64,000 nucleotides of DNA from Poronia punctata (Eukaryota > Ascomycota > Sordariomycetes > Xylariales > Xylariaceae). Both the position numbers and the translations under genes were made by a program. Numbering within the stretch: position 1 is the first letter of the stretch; the number at the start of each line of letters is the position of its first letter. Below, one piece after another: positions 25,557 through 36,128 of the stretch. The stretch covers positions 62,001-126,000 of the forward strand of contig MU401492.1 of assembly GCA_022579005.1 (NCBI GenBank), in the 5' to 3' direction. A model generated the notes under the pieces. It did not search any database. It worked only from the letters and a program-made list of their open reading frames with translations, and was not told the DNA's origin.

Positions 25557-26286
25557 TGGGGCCATTTTTTGACATCAACTCACGTAAACGTACACATGAG
25601 TCTGGCAGCATTATACTGCTGGAATGGAGGTATATAAAGGCTCGGGCACATTGGCGCCAGGAGGGCTCGAAGTGTCAGCTGAGATATAGGTATACTCGAC
25701 TTTGAGTAGTCGCCGGACGACTTTCAAGTACAGATGAAGGGGACCGCGTGTTACATCATAGGGGACTTTTTGACCTTTTGGTTTTGTTTCCGCCAGAAGA
25801 CGAGGAGAGAAGATACACATATAATCAAGGATCGATGGGGCGTCGTTCCGATGAGATGTCGTTCCGATGAGATGATAAAAGGGAAGCAAGCTGGTATCAT
25901 ATTCTCGATACATCCCTACAATGTACATGGAGTTCGGGTTATTATGCAGTATTCCGTTAGTTTTGCCCCACCTATTATCTTTAATAGCTTAATCGATAAG
26001 CCTGTCAACCCCTTATAGGGTCTAGTCTGTCTGTCTAGAAGTTCGACGGTCGACCAACAACGACATGGTGACCTACTCGTACATCATCTGGATTGGCATA
26101 ACCACCAATAAAATCCCTATTACAAACCTTGAGAACGGCAACTATTTACTCGTAATTAATAAATAAAACCCCCAAAATAATCCGCCGCAGTACAACAACA
26201 CCTTTGAACTAGAATATTCTCCCCCCCCCCCCCTCCCCGCATCGATCTTGACATCAACAACCGAAACCACGAGAGATACGAAAAAA
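25557..26286. other. Intergenic region between reductase and BUD13
   Basis: No gene. The region includes a 16-base direct duplication (GTCGTTCCGATGAGAT twice) near 25842-25873, and a poly-C tract at about 26220-26232 just before the BUD13 start. Confidence 0.55.
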
Positions 26287-27363
26287 ATGCCCTCCGACCT
26301 CTCCAGCTACCTAGCAACACACTACCTAACAGCCGATCCGAAACCCGACAAAACCAAAAAGCGCAAGAGAAAACAACAACAGAAACAACAAACCGAAGGT
26401 CTAATTATAGCCGACGAAGACGAAGAAACCAACTGGTCACGTCCCAACAACAGAAATAACAACGAAGACGAAGATGGGGACATTCCCATGAACGTAGCCG
26501 GATCCTCGGCCGAATTCCGCAAAACCAAAAAATCCGGCTGGAAAGTCCTCGGCGGCGGCGGCAGCGGCGGCCCTGCCCCTTGTTCCACCACAACCACAAC
26601 AATATCCACCAATAACGAAGATGATGCAGACGCCATAATCGCATCCGCAGCAGCAGAAAGTAAAGCGGCAGCCACCGACGCTGACGACAATGAACCACCA
26701 CCAGCAGTTCTCATGTCCGACGGGACATACGCGGGGTTACAGACAGGCGCAGCGGTCTCGGCACAATTAGCAGCGCGACGAGCTGCCGAGCGCGCTGAAT
26801 TCGAACGTGAAAGAAAAGGGAGGAAAGGCGGCGGCGGTGGGGGGGAGGAAGAGACTGTGTACCGCGATGCCACGGGTCGACGCGTAGATGTCAGTATGAA
26901 GCGGGCGGAACTGCGGCGCGAGGCGGAGGAGGCTGCGAAGAAGAGGGAGGAGGCGGAGCGTGCGTTAAAGGGCGATGTGCAGAGTGAGCAGGCGAAAAGA
27001 AGGAGGGAGGAACTTGATGATGCGAAAGTCATGTCGTTCGCTAGACATGCTGATGATGACGCCTTGAATAGGGAGATGAAGGCTCAGGTCAGATGGGGGG
27101 ATACCATGGCGGCGTTTGTTAAACCCAAGGATGACGGTGGTGGTGGTGCGGCGGGGGGTGGAGGGGCGAAAGGAGCGGGCAAGGTCAAGGGGAGGAGACC
27201 GGTGTATAAGGGGGCTTGGCCGCCTAATCGGTATCAGATCCCTCCGGGCTATAGGTGGGATGGTGTTGATCGAAGTACGGGATTCGAGGCCGAGAGATTC
27301 AAGGCTATCAATCGGCGTGAGAGGAATAAGGGACTGGACTATTCATGGCAGATGGATGAATAG
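26287..27363 (+). CDS. BUD13: Pre-mRNA-splicing factor Bud13/Cwc26
   Basis: A single exon encodes 358 residues, from an ATG in an A-rich leader. The N-terminus [15 protein letters not shown] is the conserved Bud13/Cwc26 opening. A basic Lys/Gln-rich segment, acidic/Asn-rich linkers and Gly-rich runs follow. The C-terminal third is the signature: [14 protein letters not shown], a charged helical stretch, then [31 protein letters not shown] ending in ...[16 protein letters not shown] (quoted in parts). Bud13 is a subunit of the RES (retention and splicing) complex with Snu17 and Pml1 and acts in spliceosome activation and nuclear retention of unspliced RNA. Several glycine runs ([16 protein letters not shown]) look like codon-repeat expansions. 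It is convergent with TFG1, 494 nt apart. Confidence 0.92.
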   Translation: MPSDLSSYLATHYLTADPKPDKTKKRKRKQQQKQQTEGLIIADEDEETNWSRPNNRNNNEDEDGDIPMNVAGSSAEFRKTKKSGWKVLGGGGSGGPAPCSTTTTTISTNNEDDADAIIASAAAESKAAATDADDNEPPPAVLMSDGTYAGLQTGAAVSAQLAARRAAERAEFERERKGRKGGGGGGEEETVYRDATGRRVDVSMKRAELRREAEEAAKKREEAERALKGDVQSEQAKRRREELDDAKVMSFARHADDDALNREMKAQVRWGDTMAAFVKPKDDGGGGAAGGGGAKGAGKVKGRRPVYKGAWPPNRYQIPPGYRWDGVDRSTGFEAERFKAINRRERNKGLDYSWQMDE

Positions 27364-27857
27364 ATTACCAAAGACGGCTGGTTTCAACATGTCTTTACCT
27401 TTTTACACGAGTACAAATATACCCCATTGCTTGATGATATGATTTACCATTTCATAAAAACGTCGCAAAGATGTTCATTATTCTTGTCGGCGACTTTGTT
27501 CAGATGATTTATAATTGATTACTATATTTACTATTTAAAGCGCTGTAGCAGATGCGTTACTATCTAAGTACCCACTACCTGTCGTACTGTATACGCCGTA
27601 CGCGCTTTATTGCGGGCCCTATCTCCGGCCTCTGCCAGTGAACATCAAACCGAGATCGTAGTGGTCTTTGGAAGCGAAGTGTATAGTGTCCAGAGCCAGG
27701 AAAGAACCGCGGCTGTATCTGGAGCCTGTGACAATAAGACTTTATAATTCGTAGACGGCGCCACAACGGAATAAAGGACAGTTTTGATTCAAGGCTTCCT
27801 GATTTTGCCTTGAAACCGTGAGACGAGCACGCTTCAACAAGTCCACAGCGCATGCCA
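27364..27857. other. Convergent 3' region between BUD13 and TFG1
   Basis: Presumably holds the two 3' UTRs; no gene is seen. Confidence 0.6.
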
Positions 27858-29987
27858 CTAGGACTTACGACGCAGCAGCTTGTCGCTTGAACTGAAGACC
27901 GAGTTTTCCTTTACCAGCTGAAGCCACTCTTTCCGGGTAAGTGTTCCTTGCTTGTCAATACGGGTCTCGAACATCTTTAGTAGTGCGCCGATGCTGATGC
28001 CGTTGGGCAGTGGTGGTAGCGCGTCAACAATCTCCTGTGACGTGATGGGTTTCAACTGAGCCGGGGCAGGTGTCCCTTCAGCAGACGTTGCCGTGCGCCG
28101 GAAGGGGGCCGGGCTGCCGGCCCGTGAGCCGGAGGGGGTGCCTTTAGGACCGGTGCCCAGGTGAGGACGCCGCTTCTTCTTGCCGCCTGCACCATCCGAC
28201 ATCTCTCCGCCTGTGGCTTCACCGTCACTAGTGGATCCGGCTCCGCGGCCGACTTGTCCACCAGGCAGAGGAGTTGCGCTCCGGCTGCCGGCACCTGAGC
28301 TTGTGGGTCCCAGCTTCTTTTTCTTCTTATTCCGCGTGGACTCGGTGCCGCTCGAATCCGAGCCCAACGGAGAACCTGGACGTTTGAGCGATTTGCCCTT
28401 CTTTGCAGCCTCAGCGGCCGCCGTCTTTTTGCCTTGTGGCGTACTTCCGCCCTTGGCAGATGGGCCACCGAGCTTGTCCTTATCCTTGTCTTCCTTTTTA
28501 TCCTTGTCCTCGTCCTCTTTCTCTGAATCCGTCTCGGATTCGCTCTGATCTCAATGTTAGTGACACCTGGGCAAGGAAAAACGACACACAACATGACTTA
28601 CCGAAGACGAGGCGAAGGGATCCCGGCTGGAGGAATCACTGTCGTACTGAAACTGCTTGTCACGTTTCCGCAAGGCCTTTTTGAGGTCCTTACCAAGCAG
28701 CTTCTTAGCTTCCTCCTCCTTTTTCAATTCGAGCTCCTCCTTCTCGACTTCTTTCTCATCTGCGTCGCCAAAGAGGTTGGCCGCCAGCATTTCACGGCGC
28801 ACTCTGTCCTTGGACTCCTTTGTGTCTTCGTCCTTGTCAGGCTCGAAGCCGGCCGTCTCGTCGTCGTCCTGGAATTCGTCGCCCGACATGTCAATATCGT
28901 CGTGCTCCATCTTTTCCCGCCGCGAGGCTTGCGCAAAGGTAGAGCTCTCTTGTTTCACCGCGGTCGGGCCATACATGATTCTGCGAGACTCCTCTCGAGC
29001 ATTGGCGGCCTTGTTCCGGTCAGAGTCTCTGATAGCCCAACGCGTGGGGGCCGCCTTCTTGCCCATGATCTTCTCGGCATCTTCGATGGATAGGTGCTGG
29101 AACGCGCCTCTTCTGGGGGCAAACTTGTACCATTTCTCCAAAGGCAAGACGCGATAGCCGCCGGTCTCCGGATAGGGGACCAATGCGATCTTGGCATTGG
29201 ACAAAGGAGCCTCGTACTGTCCGACCCAGGTATGTCTTGCGTCTGCGTCTTCGACGTGCCATGGCAGTGCTTCCTCATACCTGATCTCCGCCTCTTTCTT
29301 TTGCTTCTCGGTGCGTGGCTGATAGTGGACCTGCGTGGCCGTCTTCCTTTCCTCCTTGTTCTTTTGTTGTAGCCGCTTGCGTTCCATCTCCTTGAGAACG
29401 GGTGCTTTCTGTGCGTCGTCCAATGCTTTCTGAGCGTCTCGTTGGGCTTTTACCTGTGCCAACCGCTCGGCTTCTTCAGTGTCAACTGGGGGTGGCTCGA
29501 CAACCTCTTCCTTTACCTCGCGGCCTGGAGGTGGCTGTCTGGGATCACGCCGCTGCAAAGTCACGGGGCGAGGAAACTGTTCCTGGTTTGATGGATCGAT
29601 CGAGTTTTGTCTGACGCCTCGATTTTGAGGGGCGAAACGCATGACATGGTAGCGAAGGCCTTCCTTGAGTGCCTTCTTGGTGACAAACAACGGGAACTCC
29701 TGGCCTCCTGGGGGCAGGGGCTTTGACCACCCGTCATTCTTAGCTCGCAGGTTATCAAATCGCGGTGCCGAATTTCCAGATGGAACAGGGGGCTTGGACT
29801 TTCCAAGCGGTCTGTTGGTGTTGGCGTCTTTCGGGGCCACTGTCGGTTTGGGAGGAACCGGTCGAGCAACAGGCTTCTTTCTGGGTACCATTGGGTTGGC
29901 AGTATTACGCGGGCGTCGCAACGGAGGTGCTCCAGGTGGCGGAGTGGGCTTCTGCCCAAGCGGGCCGCCAGACGGTGATGCGCTCAT
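27858..29987 (-). CDS. TFG1: TFIIF large subunit (RAP74 / Tfg1)
   Basis: Exons 29987-28602 and 28544-27858 (minus strand) encode 690 residues; the 57-nt intron (GTAAGT..ATCAG with CTAAC branch) lies at a codon boundary. The N-terminal part has the Pro-rich leader and the RAP74 dimerisation-type beta-barrel region (FPLFVTKKALKEGLRYHVMR, then KNKEERKTATQVHYQP and the WVGQYEAPLSNAKIALV strand set). A long charged Lys/Glu/Ser region follows, and the C-terminus is a winged helix (TSQEIVDALPPLPNGISIGALLKMFETRI.., ending RRKS) that in RAP74 binds the Fcp1 phosphatase. TFIIF accompanies RNA polymerase II in initiation and start-site selection. The assignment rests on the paired N- and C-terminal conserved blocks. 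Confidence 0.92.
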
Positions 29988-31399
29988 GGTAGGCGGAGGC
30001 TCGCTGCCAGTGGTCGCAAATGCGTCTCGGGTATTGACCGCTCTTGGGCACGCTTTCGAGGCTTTATTAAACGCAAGCGGGCATAAGGAGGGGAGGACAA
30101 TAACTCCTGCGTTCAGCCAGGCAAAGAAGACTAGTCTTTGTGTCTATCGTTATGTTTCAATTTAGTCGGGGGGCGCAGCCGAGTCGGCCAACGTGCGCGT
30201 TGTGGTCCAGTCAATATCGTCTATCGGGTAATGAAGAGTGAATACCAATAGGATATCGGGTAGGGGAGGAAGGTCATCAAATCTTGGCAACTTGGATGGA
30301 TTATGTTTCCTCTGCTCGAAAAGCTGAAGGCGGCAAGATCGGGGTGAGCCTTGATATGATAGAATGCGAACAAAGACAAGTGAAGCAGGATGAGTGAAGC
30401 AGCAGATGCAAGCAATGAGAAGGCAATGAGAAAGGCAATTGGCTAGATACAGCCTACGACAACAAGTTTAAAAGCGTGCCGATAGAGTGGTCACAGTGGT
30501 CAGGCCCATAAAATAAATGGGTCCAAACGTTGGATACGTAATATCTATACAATTACGTACCTATAATGGGCTGTATGTACGATAAGTGTTGGTATGGCGA
30601 TATTGTGATCACAACACGTTACTTAATAGTACTATGTTAACTTGATTGATTAAAAGAGTGAAAGGTATGTAGCCATGAGGGCGTACCTAAGTCAGGTCTG
30701 TATAGCTAGCAAAGTACAGGATACATCGGCGATACGATCACATGGCGTATCTAAGGCGTAAGGGACGCGTACCCTCTACGTAAGGGATACGTACCGAATA
30801 CGTATCCATCTGCGTGTGATGTCCTATCCCCTATCTCCGTTACGCGGAGATATCTACGGAGCTAGATCGATGTGGTCAACAGGTCAATGAGCATGGAAGG
30901 AACTCCAACAATAAAGTAAGTAGGTTCTATGTGCTTTAGTAATCTCAAGAACAAGGACCTCATATGCACGTAGGAGCTCATAAATGTGTGGTGGTATAGT
31001 AGTGAATACATGTAGGTACCTATGCCGGGAAGGGCTCCACCCATTTTACTAGCGCGAGGTTATGTTTCCTGCCGGATTCTGTTTTTGCTCCTCTCCAACC
31101 AATCACAGTGTAATTTTTGATCGTGGTAAGGCTTACCTCATCAGGTAACGTCTGGATCTGACACTCCAAGCTCTATTATACACAGACTGTTGTCTAAGGT
31201 CAAGTTAGAGTCTATGACTAGGCTGCCTGGGGCTGCGCATAAATGCACATCTATGTACCTGAGGACCCAAGATATTTGTCTTCACAGTAAAGCTGGGTCC
31301 TATCGTCGCACATATTCAGGCGTGGCTTGTCTTCAGGCCCCCTCTAGAGCCGGACGGGGGCAAGACGCGGCTGAGTCTGTTCGAGCTTTAACCACAACC
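29988..31399. other. Divergent promoter region, TFG1 / Cid1-like gene
   Basis: Shared upstream region of TFG1 (-) and the nucleotidyltransferase gene (+). No gene is seen. Near 30748-30852 there is a cluster of related CGTAAGGG(A)/TACGTACC words and a 7-bp hairpin (ATCTCCG..CGGAGAT). The reading frame of the nucleotidyltransferase stays open upstream to about 31190, but the favoured start is 31400. Confidence 0.5.
31099..31105 (+). promoter_or_regulatory. CCAATCA box upstream of the Cid1-like gene
   Basis: A CCAATCA match to the fungal CCAAT-complex consensus lies about 300 bases before the ATG at 31400. Candidate only. Confidence 0.3.
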
Positions 31400-34300
31400 A
31401 TGCCGGCGCTCCATGCAAACGAAGCGGTCCTTGAGGACCGTCTTCGAGGCCTTATCCTTACCAATGCCGAACCAGGAGCAGTATCGGACCAGGCGCCTCC
31501 TACTTCTCCACCTGAAGAGGGATACAACGGACAGGCCAAGCCCGGCACGTCTAACAAGACGACCTCAAAGGTCGCTAAAAAGCGTCCCAACCAGGCGCAA
31601 CGTCGCCAAATGAATGCCGAGATGTCGATTTCCATCGATCCTAGGCAGGTCCACCCTATCCCCACAAATAACGCACGGCGTCCGTATCAGAACAGCCCAG
31701 ATGATGTCCACCGGGGAGGACGACAGAGCCAGTATCCTCCCACCTACCAAAAGCCTTACCAGGACGGTCACGCTCATGGGCAATCACGTCGGGGCCATGG
31801 TCAGCCCTTTGTGAATCCGCCTACAGGGCAGCAGTCCCATGATGGCCGCCCAGCTCGTCCCGAACCCTATGGCCGTTCTGGAGTGAGTAGTGGGATGTTT
31901 GGTGGCCCATCTGCTAATTATGAGCCGTACCAAGCACGTTCAACGCTGCATGGCCCCGGTGGACACCGGCAGGGAGGCTTCAGACCCGACCAACTAGCAA
32001 ATATGTCGGACTTTCTTGACGCATTCTGTTATGATATACTTGTGGGGGCTGAAATCGAACCGGGCGAGATTGCCGAGAAAGAGAACTTTAGACAGTGCGT
32101 CGAAGCCATCTGTCGAGATGTTGTCAGTCGTTACGAGTACGAGGTCAACGGCGCCCACAACTTCCACCCCATGACGGTGGAGCTGAAATGCTTCGGTAGT
32201 CTGGCTTCGGGGTTTGCTACCAAAGCAGCCGATATGGACCTTGGCCTCCTATCGCCAATGTCGCAGTTATCCCCCGGGTCACCTCAGTCGCCCATACCGC
32301 GTCTCATCGAGGGGGCTCTTCTTTCAGCCGGATTCGGCGCCCGACTGCTCACACAGACGCGGATCCCGATCATCAAGCTTTGCGAAAAGCCCGATGCCAT
32401 GCTTCGGCAGAGCTTACTCGAGTCTCGAAGAAAATGGGAAAGCGGGCTCGATCGGGATGAGTACAACGAAGACGAAGATGCACACAACGATCCTGACGGG
32501 TTCGACGAGGTCGAGTCCCCGGCCAAGACGGGCGCCAAGGTCAGCGTTGGAGCCGACAAGGCGCGACCTGCTGCGGGTCATGACAGTTCACAACCGGCAG
32601 CAAGCGTCGAGACGACCAAATCGCCTGAAGATGAATTACCGTGGTCGCTCAGGCAGACGCCGAACCAGACGCTAGATAATTATTATGCCAAAGCAAAACG
32701 ACTGCTACATCGCCTAGGGGGTCGTGACGTCACCCACTCCAACTGTCATGATCTTTCCGAGGCCGACTTCATTCTACTAGACAAGGTGGCTAGAACCTAC
32801 ATTCTTGGCCTATGTGACACGGTGATCAAGAATCGTATCATGGCGTACCCATCGTTCCATATTGGAGAGGAGGCTGGCTGGGTGAATCATCGGTCGCTCT
32901 CGGGCGTCAACACAATGGTAGAAGGCGAGAGGCTTATTCTTTGCTGGGAGCAGAAGGCCTTGCCTTGCGACGATGCGCAGATGGAGCAGGGCTACGAGCG
33001 TCTTATCCAGCAGTGGAAGCAGTTGCTGTACACCAAGAACTTTGGTTCCAATCCGATATGGTTGAATAAAGCGATGCAACAAGCGCTCGGTCAACTTTCC
33101 CAGATCCCCTTCATCCAAGTTGTGCAGCTTGAACAGGATCAATATGAACCGCCCGCACAGTACTATGCACGGACAGTTGCCATTGCAACCGCTTTATCAA
33201 AATCCACCCCGCCACACAAAATCCACGCTTATGTCATGCAACATTACATCGACGGAATCCGTGGCGAGACTATCAAGACACGAGTGCGTGACTTTGCAGC
33301 TTCAACTGGGGTACAAACACTTGAGACCTTGTCTAAGATGCATAAAGCGCTTCACCTGGCCGAAAGCTATGAGAGAGCGATAGAACAAGGGCATTACAGT
33401 CCGGAGCATGTTCCAGCTCTGCAGAGTTACATATCTATTCTTCGCCGCGACCCCCTGTCACAAAATGCTGGATATTCGGTCCCGATTATGAGAGATGAAC
33501 TCGGGTTGCTCGAAATGACGAGAATCCTCCCAGACCCGGGGACATTCGGCGCGAACAAGCCGAAAGACAAGTATAGCGACAGCCTAGAATTTCCCAAGCG
33601 AGGAGTCGGCGTCCAGTGCGATATCAACTTCTCGGCATACTTGGCGCTACAGAACACGATGCTCCTACGATGCTACTCGTATACCGATCCCCGAGTGCGG
33701 CCTCTAGTTCTGTTTGTGAAGCACTGGGCCAAGGTCCGAGACATCAACACACCATACCGGGGGACACTAAGCAGTTACGGCTATGTCCTGATGGTGTTGC
33801 ATTATCTTGTCAATGTCGTGGAGCCGTTCGTCTGTCCGAACCTCCAACAGTTGGCGCCGCCCGACCCACCAAACGTCGGGCCCGAAGCGCTCGAGGGCAT
33901 TGCGACGTACCAAGGTCACAATATCCGTTTCTGGCGAGATGAGGGAGCTATCCAGGCCCTAGCGCAGCAGAAACAGCTGAACCAGAATCACGATTCCCCC
34001 GGTGCTTTATTGCGCGGCTTCTTCGAATACTATGCGCACCCCAACGCCATGTCGACTACGCAGAAGCGAGGCTTCGACTGGGGCAGGGAGGTCATCAGTC
34101 TGCGGACCCACGGCGGACTGCTCACCAAGGCCGAGAAGGGATGGACGGGCGCCAAGACAGTCAAGCAATCACAAACCGAATCTGGCGCTCTCGTACCAGC
34201 CGAACTCGACATGACAACATCAGAGTCCCCATCACTCCTACAAGGCCAACAAGGCCAACAACAGCAACATCCTTCTTCCACTACGCAGAGCTTACCGACC

Positions 34301-34594
34301 GACCAAGCAGCAAAAGGCAAAGATAAAGACAAGGAAGTCAAGGAGGTGCGCCACCGTTTCCTCTTCGCCATCGAAGACCCTTTCGAAATCGACCACAACG
34401 TCGCGCGCACGGTAACACACCATGGCATAGTGTCCATCCGTGACGAATTCCGACGCGCCTGGCGCATCATCAAGGCTGCCGGAAATAAAAACGGCCCTGT
34501 TGAGGATTTGTTGGAGGACGTCAAATTGCAAAAAGAGCACCGCGACCGCGCCCAGTTTTTAGCTTTGTTAGATGAGATACATGGGACGGGATGA
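31400..34594 (+). CDS. Cid1-type noncanonical poly(A)/poly(U) polymerase with large insertion
   Basis: A single exon encodes 1064 residues from the ATG in CAACCATGCCG; the open frame extends upstream, so a longer form is possible. Residues ~1-190 are disordered (Arg/Gln/Pro-rich, RNA-binding-like). The nucleotidyltransferase head follows: KCFGSLASGFATKAADMDLGLL, with Asp278 and Asp280 as the metal-binding DxD and the GS motif. The third carboxylate appears only at Asp741 (GVGVQCDINFSAYLALQN), followed by the PAP/25A-associated helical region (VKHWAKVRDIN, LSSYGYVLMVLHYL, RFWRDE, GFFEYYA) and a C-terminal PAP-associated strand (FLFAIEDPFEIDHNVAR). Cid1 family enzymes add A or U to RNA 3' ends. 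The ~400 residues between (acidic linker, then helical) split the palm. Pezizomycotina homologues may share this; I cannot confirm. Confidence 0.85.
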   Translation: MPALHANEAVLEDRLRGLILTNAEPGAVSDQAPPTSPPEEGYNGQAKPGTSNKTTSKVAKKRPNQAQRRQMNAEMSISIDPRQVHPIPTNNARRPYQNSPDDVHRGGRQSQYPPTYQKPYQDGHAHGQSRRGHGQPFVNPPTGQQSHDGRPARPEPYGRSGVSSGMFGGPSANYEPYQARSTLHGPGGHRQGGFRPDQLANMSDFLDAFCYDILVGAEIEPGEIAEKENFRQCVEAICRDVVSRYEYEVNGAHNFHPMTVELKCFGSLASGFATKAADMDLGLLSPMSQLSPGSPQSPIPRLIEGALLSAGFGARLLTQTRIPIIKLCEKPDAMLRQSLLESRRKWESGLDRDEYNEDEDAHNDPDGFDEVESPAKTGAKVSVGADKARPAAGHDSSQPAASVETTKSPEDELPWSLRQTPNQTLDNYYAKAKRLLHRLGGRDVTHSNCHDLSEADFILLDKVARTYILGLCDTVIKNRIMAYPSFHIGEEAGWVNHRSLSGVNTMVEGERLILCWEQKALPCDDAQMEQGYERLIQQWKQLLYTKNFGSNPIWLNKAMQQALGQLSQIPFIQVVQLEQDQYEPPAQYYARTVAIATALSKSTPPHKIHAYVMQHYIDGIRGETIKTRVRDFAASTGVQTLETLSKMHKALHLAESYERAIEQGHYSPEHVPALQSYISILRRDPLSQNAGYSVPIMRDELGLLEMTRILPDPGTFGANKPKDKYSDSLEFPKRGVGVQCDINFSAYLALQNTMLLRCYSYTDPRVRPLVLFVKHWAKVRDINTPYRGTLSSYGYVLMVLHYLVNVVEPFVCPNLQQLAPPDPPNVGPEALEGIATYQGHNIRFWRDEGAIQALAQQKQLNQNHDSPGALLRGFFEYYAHPNAMSTTQKRGFDWGREVISLRTHGGLLTKAEKGWTGAKTVKQSQTESGALVPAELDMTTSESPSLLQGQQGQQQQHPSSTTQSLPTDQAAKGKDKDKEVKEVRHRFLFAIEDPFEIDHNVARTVTHHGIVSIRDEFRRAWRIIKAAGNKNGPVEDLLEDVKLQKEHRDRAQFLALLDEIHGTG

Positions 34595-35140
34595 CGAGCT
34601 TTCTTTTTCCCTTCTTACGATGGGTCCCTCGCGCTGGTTTTGTCATGGATCACCTGTCGGTTACACGTATGTAGGTAGGCAGCAGGGTAAACCCGTGCTC
34701 GCCAACTCACCTACGACACTGTATGTTCTTTATGTGTCAATCACGGATGATGTACGAATAGGTTCATGTTTTTATGGTGTCCGAAAAGCGATGTTTTCAA
34801 GAAGAAGTAAAAATTAAGGGGGTAGGAAATGGAGGGGGGTGCGGCACAGGAAAAGAAAGGTTGTAAACCACCAGGGTTGGCCTAGATCATGTTACTTGAC
34901 GTTGGATTCTTGTAACTAGCCTAGGTAATCTCTGAAGTGGTTGAAAGAAGAATACGATGCACTTTGAACAAAACACTCCCTTGGTTCTTATCCTCTCTTC
35001 AAAATCGAAGCTGTCCCGTAAGGGTCGCGTTTGGCCTCGCAACGACCAGAAAGATATATCTATCTTCACAAGTAAGATACTGCTCAAACAAAGCCACTAC
35101 CTCATCCCCCCCCCTTTCTCATCATAGATCGATCGATAAT
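34595..35140. other. Convergent 3' region
   Basis: Holds the 3' ends of the Cid1-like gene (+) and the small membrane-protein gene (-). A pyrimidine run (CCCCCCCCTTTCTC) lies near 35105-35120. No gene is seen. Confidence 0.55.
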
Positions 35141-35755
35141 CTATCCCTTAATCCTGCCAAAAACCCCAGCCAGTGTACCGACCTTGATCAAGAACGTAGC
35201 AAAAGGCGCAAAGACAAGACCCCAAATCTCCTGATCCCAGGATTTCGTATCTAGGACCCCAGCCCACTTTTTTGACCACCACCACGTTAACACATCAGTC
35301 CAAAAAAAAAAACCCCCCAAAAAAAAGATAAACAAAAGGGAGGGAGAGAGAGAAAACTTACACCCCGCGAATCGGCCGCCGCCATGGTAGAGAACAGCGC
35401 AGCCCAATGAGCGAAATCGGCAAGAATCAAGACCCCAATATGCAGTTTGAGTAGAGTCTTATTCGGCGGCGTGGCGAGGAGGATGATGAGGCCGTAGAGC
35501 ATCATGGATAGGAGATAGCTTGATGATATCCCCGCTTGGGCGGTTTGTACTATGCTTGCGCCTGCGGGGAGGGTGTTGGTTGGGGAGAGTTGCATTGATA
35601 TCCCTCCTGATCTGTGAAGTTATCCGGTTATTAGAGCTTGGAGGAGCGAAAAAATAGAGAAATACGTGGCGGTTGGCTTACATTAGGATAGGCTCGATGT
35701 ACACGAAAAAGATTCGTGGGAGGAGAGGGAGGAGGGATGCGGTGTTGGGTGCCAT
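35141..35755 (-). CDS. Small four-helix membrane protein (DUF7704-like)
   Basis: Exons 35755-35682, 35611-35362 and 35266-35141 (minus strand) give 149 residues. Intron 1 (70 nt, GTAAGC..CACAG) joins ...YIEPIL to ISGGISMQL; intron 2 (95 nt, GTAAGT with TTAAC branch) uses an AAG acceptor, or a slightly different 3' site, so the start of exon 3 is uncertain. Four hydrophobic helices: ~9-30 (LPRIFFVYIEPIL), ~50-67, ~75-97 (GVLILADFAHWAALF) and ~118-142 (WGLVFAPFATFLIKVGTLAG). The pattern PRIFFxYIEP, an ADFAHW helix and a final WGxxxxPxxT..GRI matches, from memory, the small fungal membrane family annotated DUF7704. The function is unknown. A start at the TFIIF-like ATG further in is unlikely because helix 1 would be lost. 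Confidence 0.72.
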
Positions 35756-36128
35756 TTTGGAAAGAAAAGGTTCCTGGTAGATTTAGATAGATGGATAGAT
35801 AGATAGGTACTGTTTTGAAAGTACGAGCTTGTGGTGGTATGTAAATGCGATGAGATTTCAAGTTGTAAAGTAAAAAGTTGAAATCACGTAAATGATGAAG
35901 ATGTTTGTTTTCATGTGTGAGCCAAGTACGATTGATTATTCAGCGCAAATCAGATTTACGACTAGTTAGTAAGGAAGGATTCAACCCCTTGCCTTCCCCG
36001 AGATGCCATTGCTGGTTAGACAGACTTAGTCACTTAGGTATGGGCATGGCATAACCTCTTAGCCTTCAGCTGACACACCATGTGCCGAACTATATTATAG
36101 ATAATTTATTCATCGTCTGAACTGAGGT
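35756..36128. other. Short intergenic region upstream of the membrane-protein gene
   Basis: Contains the promoter of the small membrane-protein gene and the 3' end of the PIN-protein gene, both on the minus strand. A (GATA)n tract lies at about 35783-35805. No gene is seen. Confidence 0.6.

Noticed and set aside
26322..27032. A 236-residue minus-strand ORF opposite BUD13 with hydrophobic Ser/Leu-rich sequence
   Set aside because: It is a complement artefact of the repetitive charged codons of BUD13.
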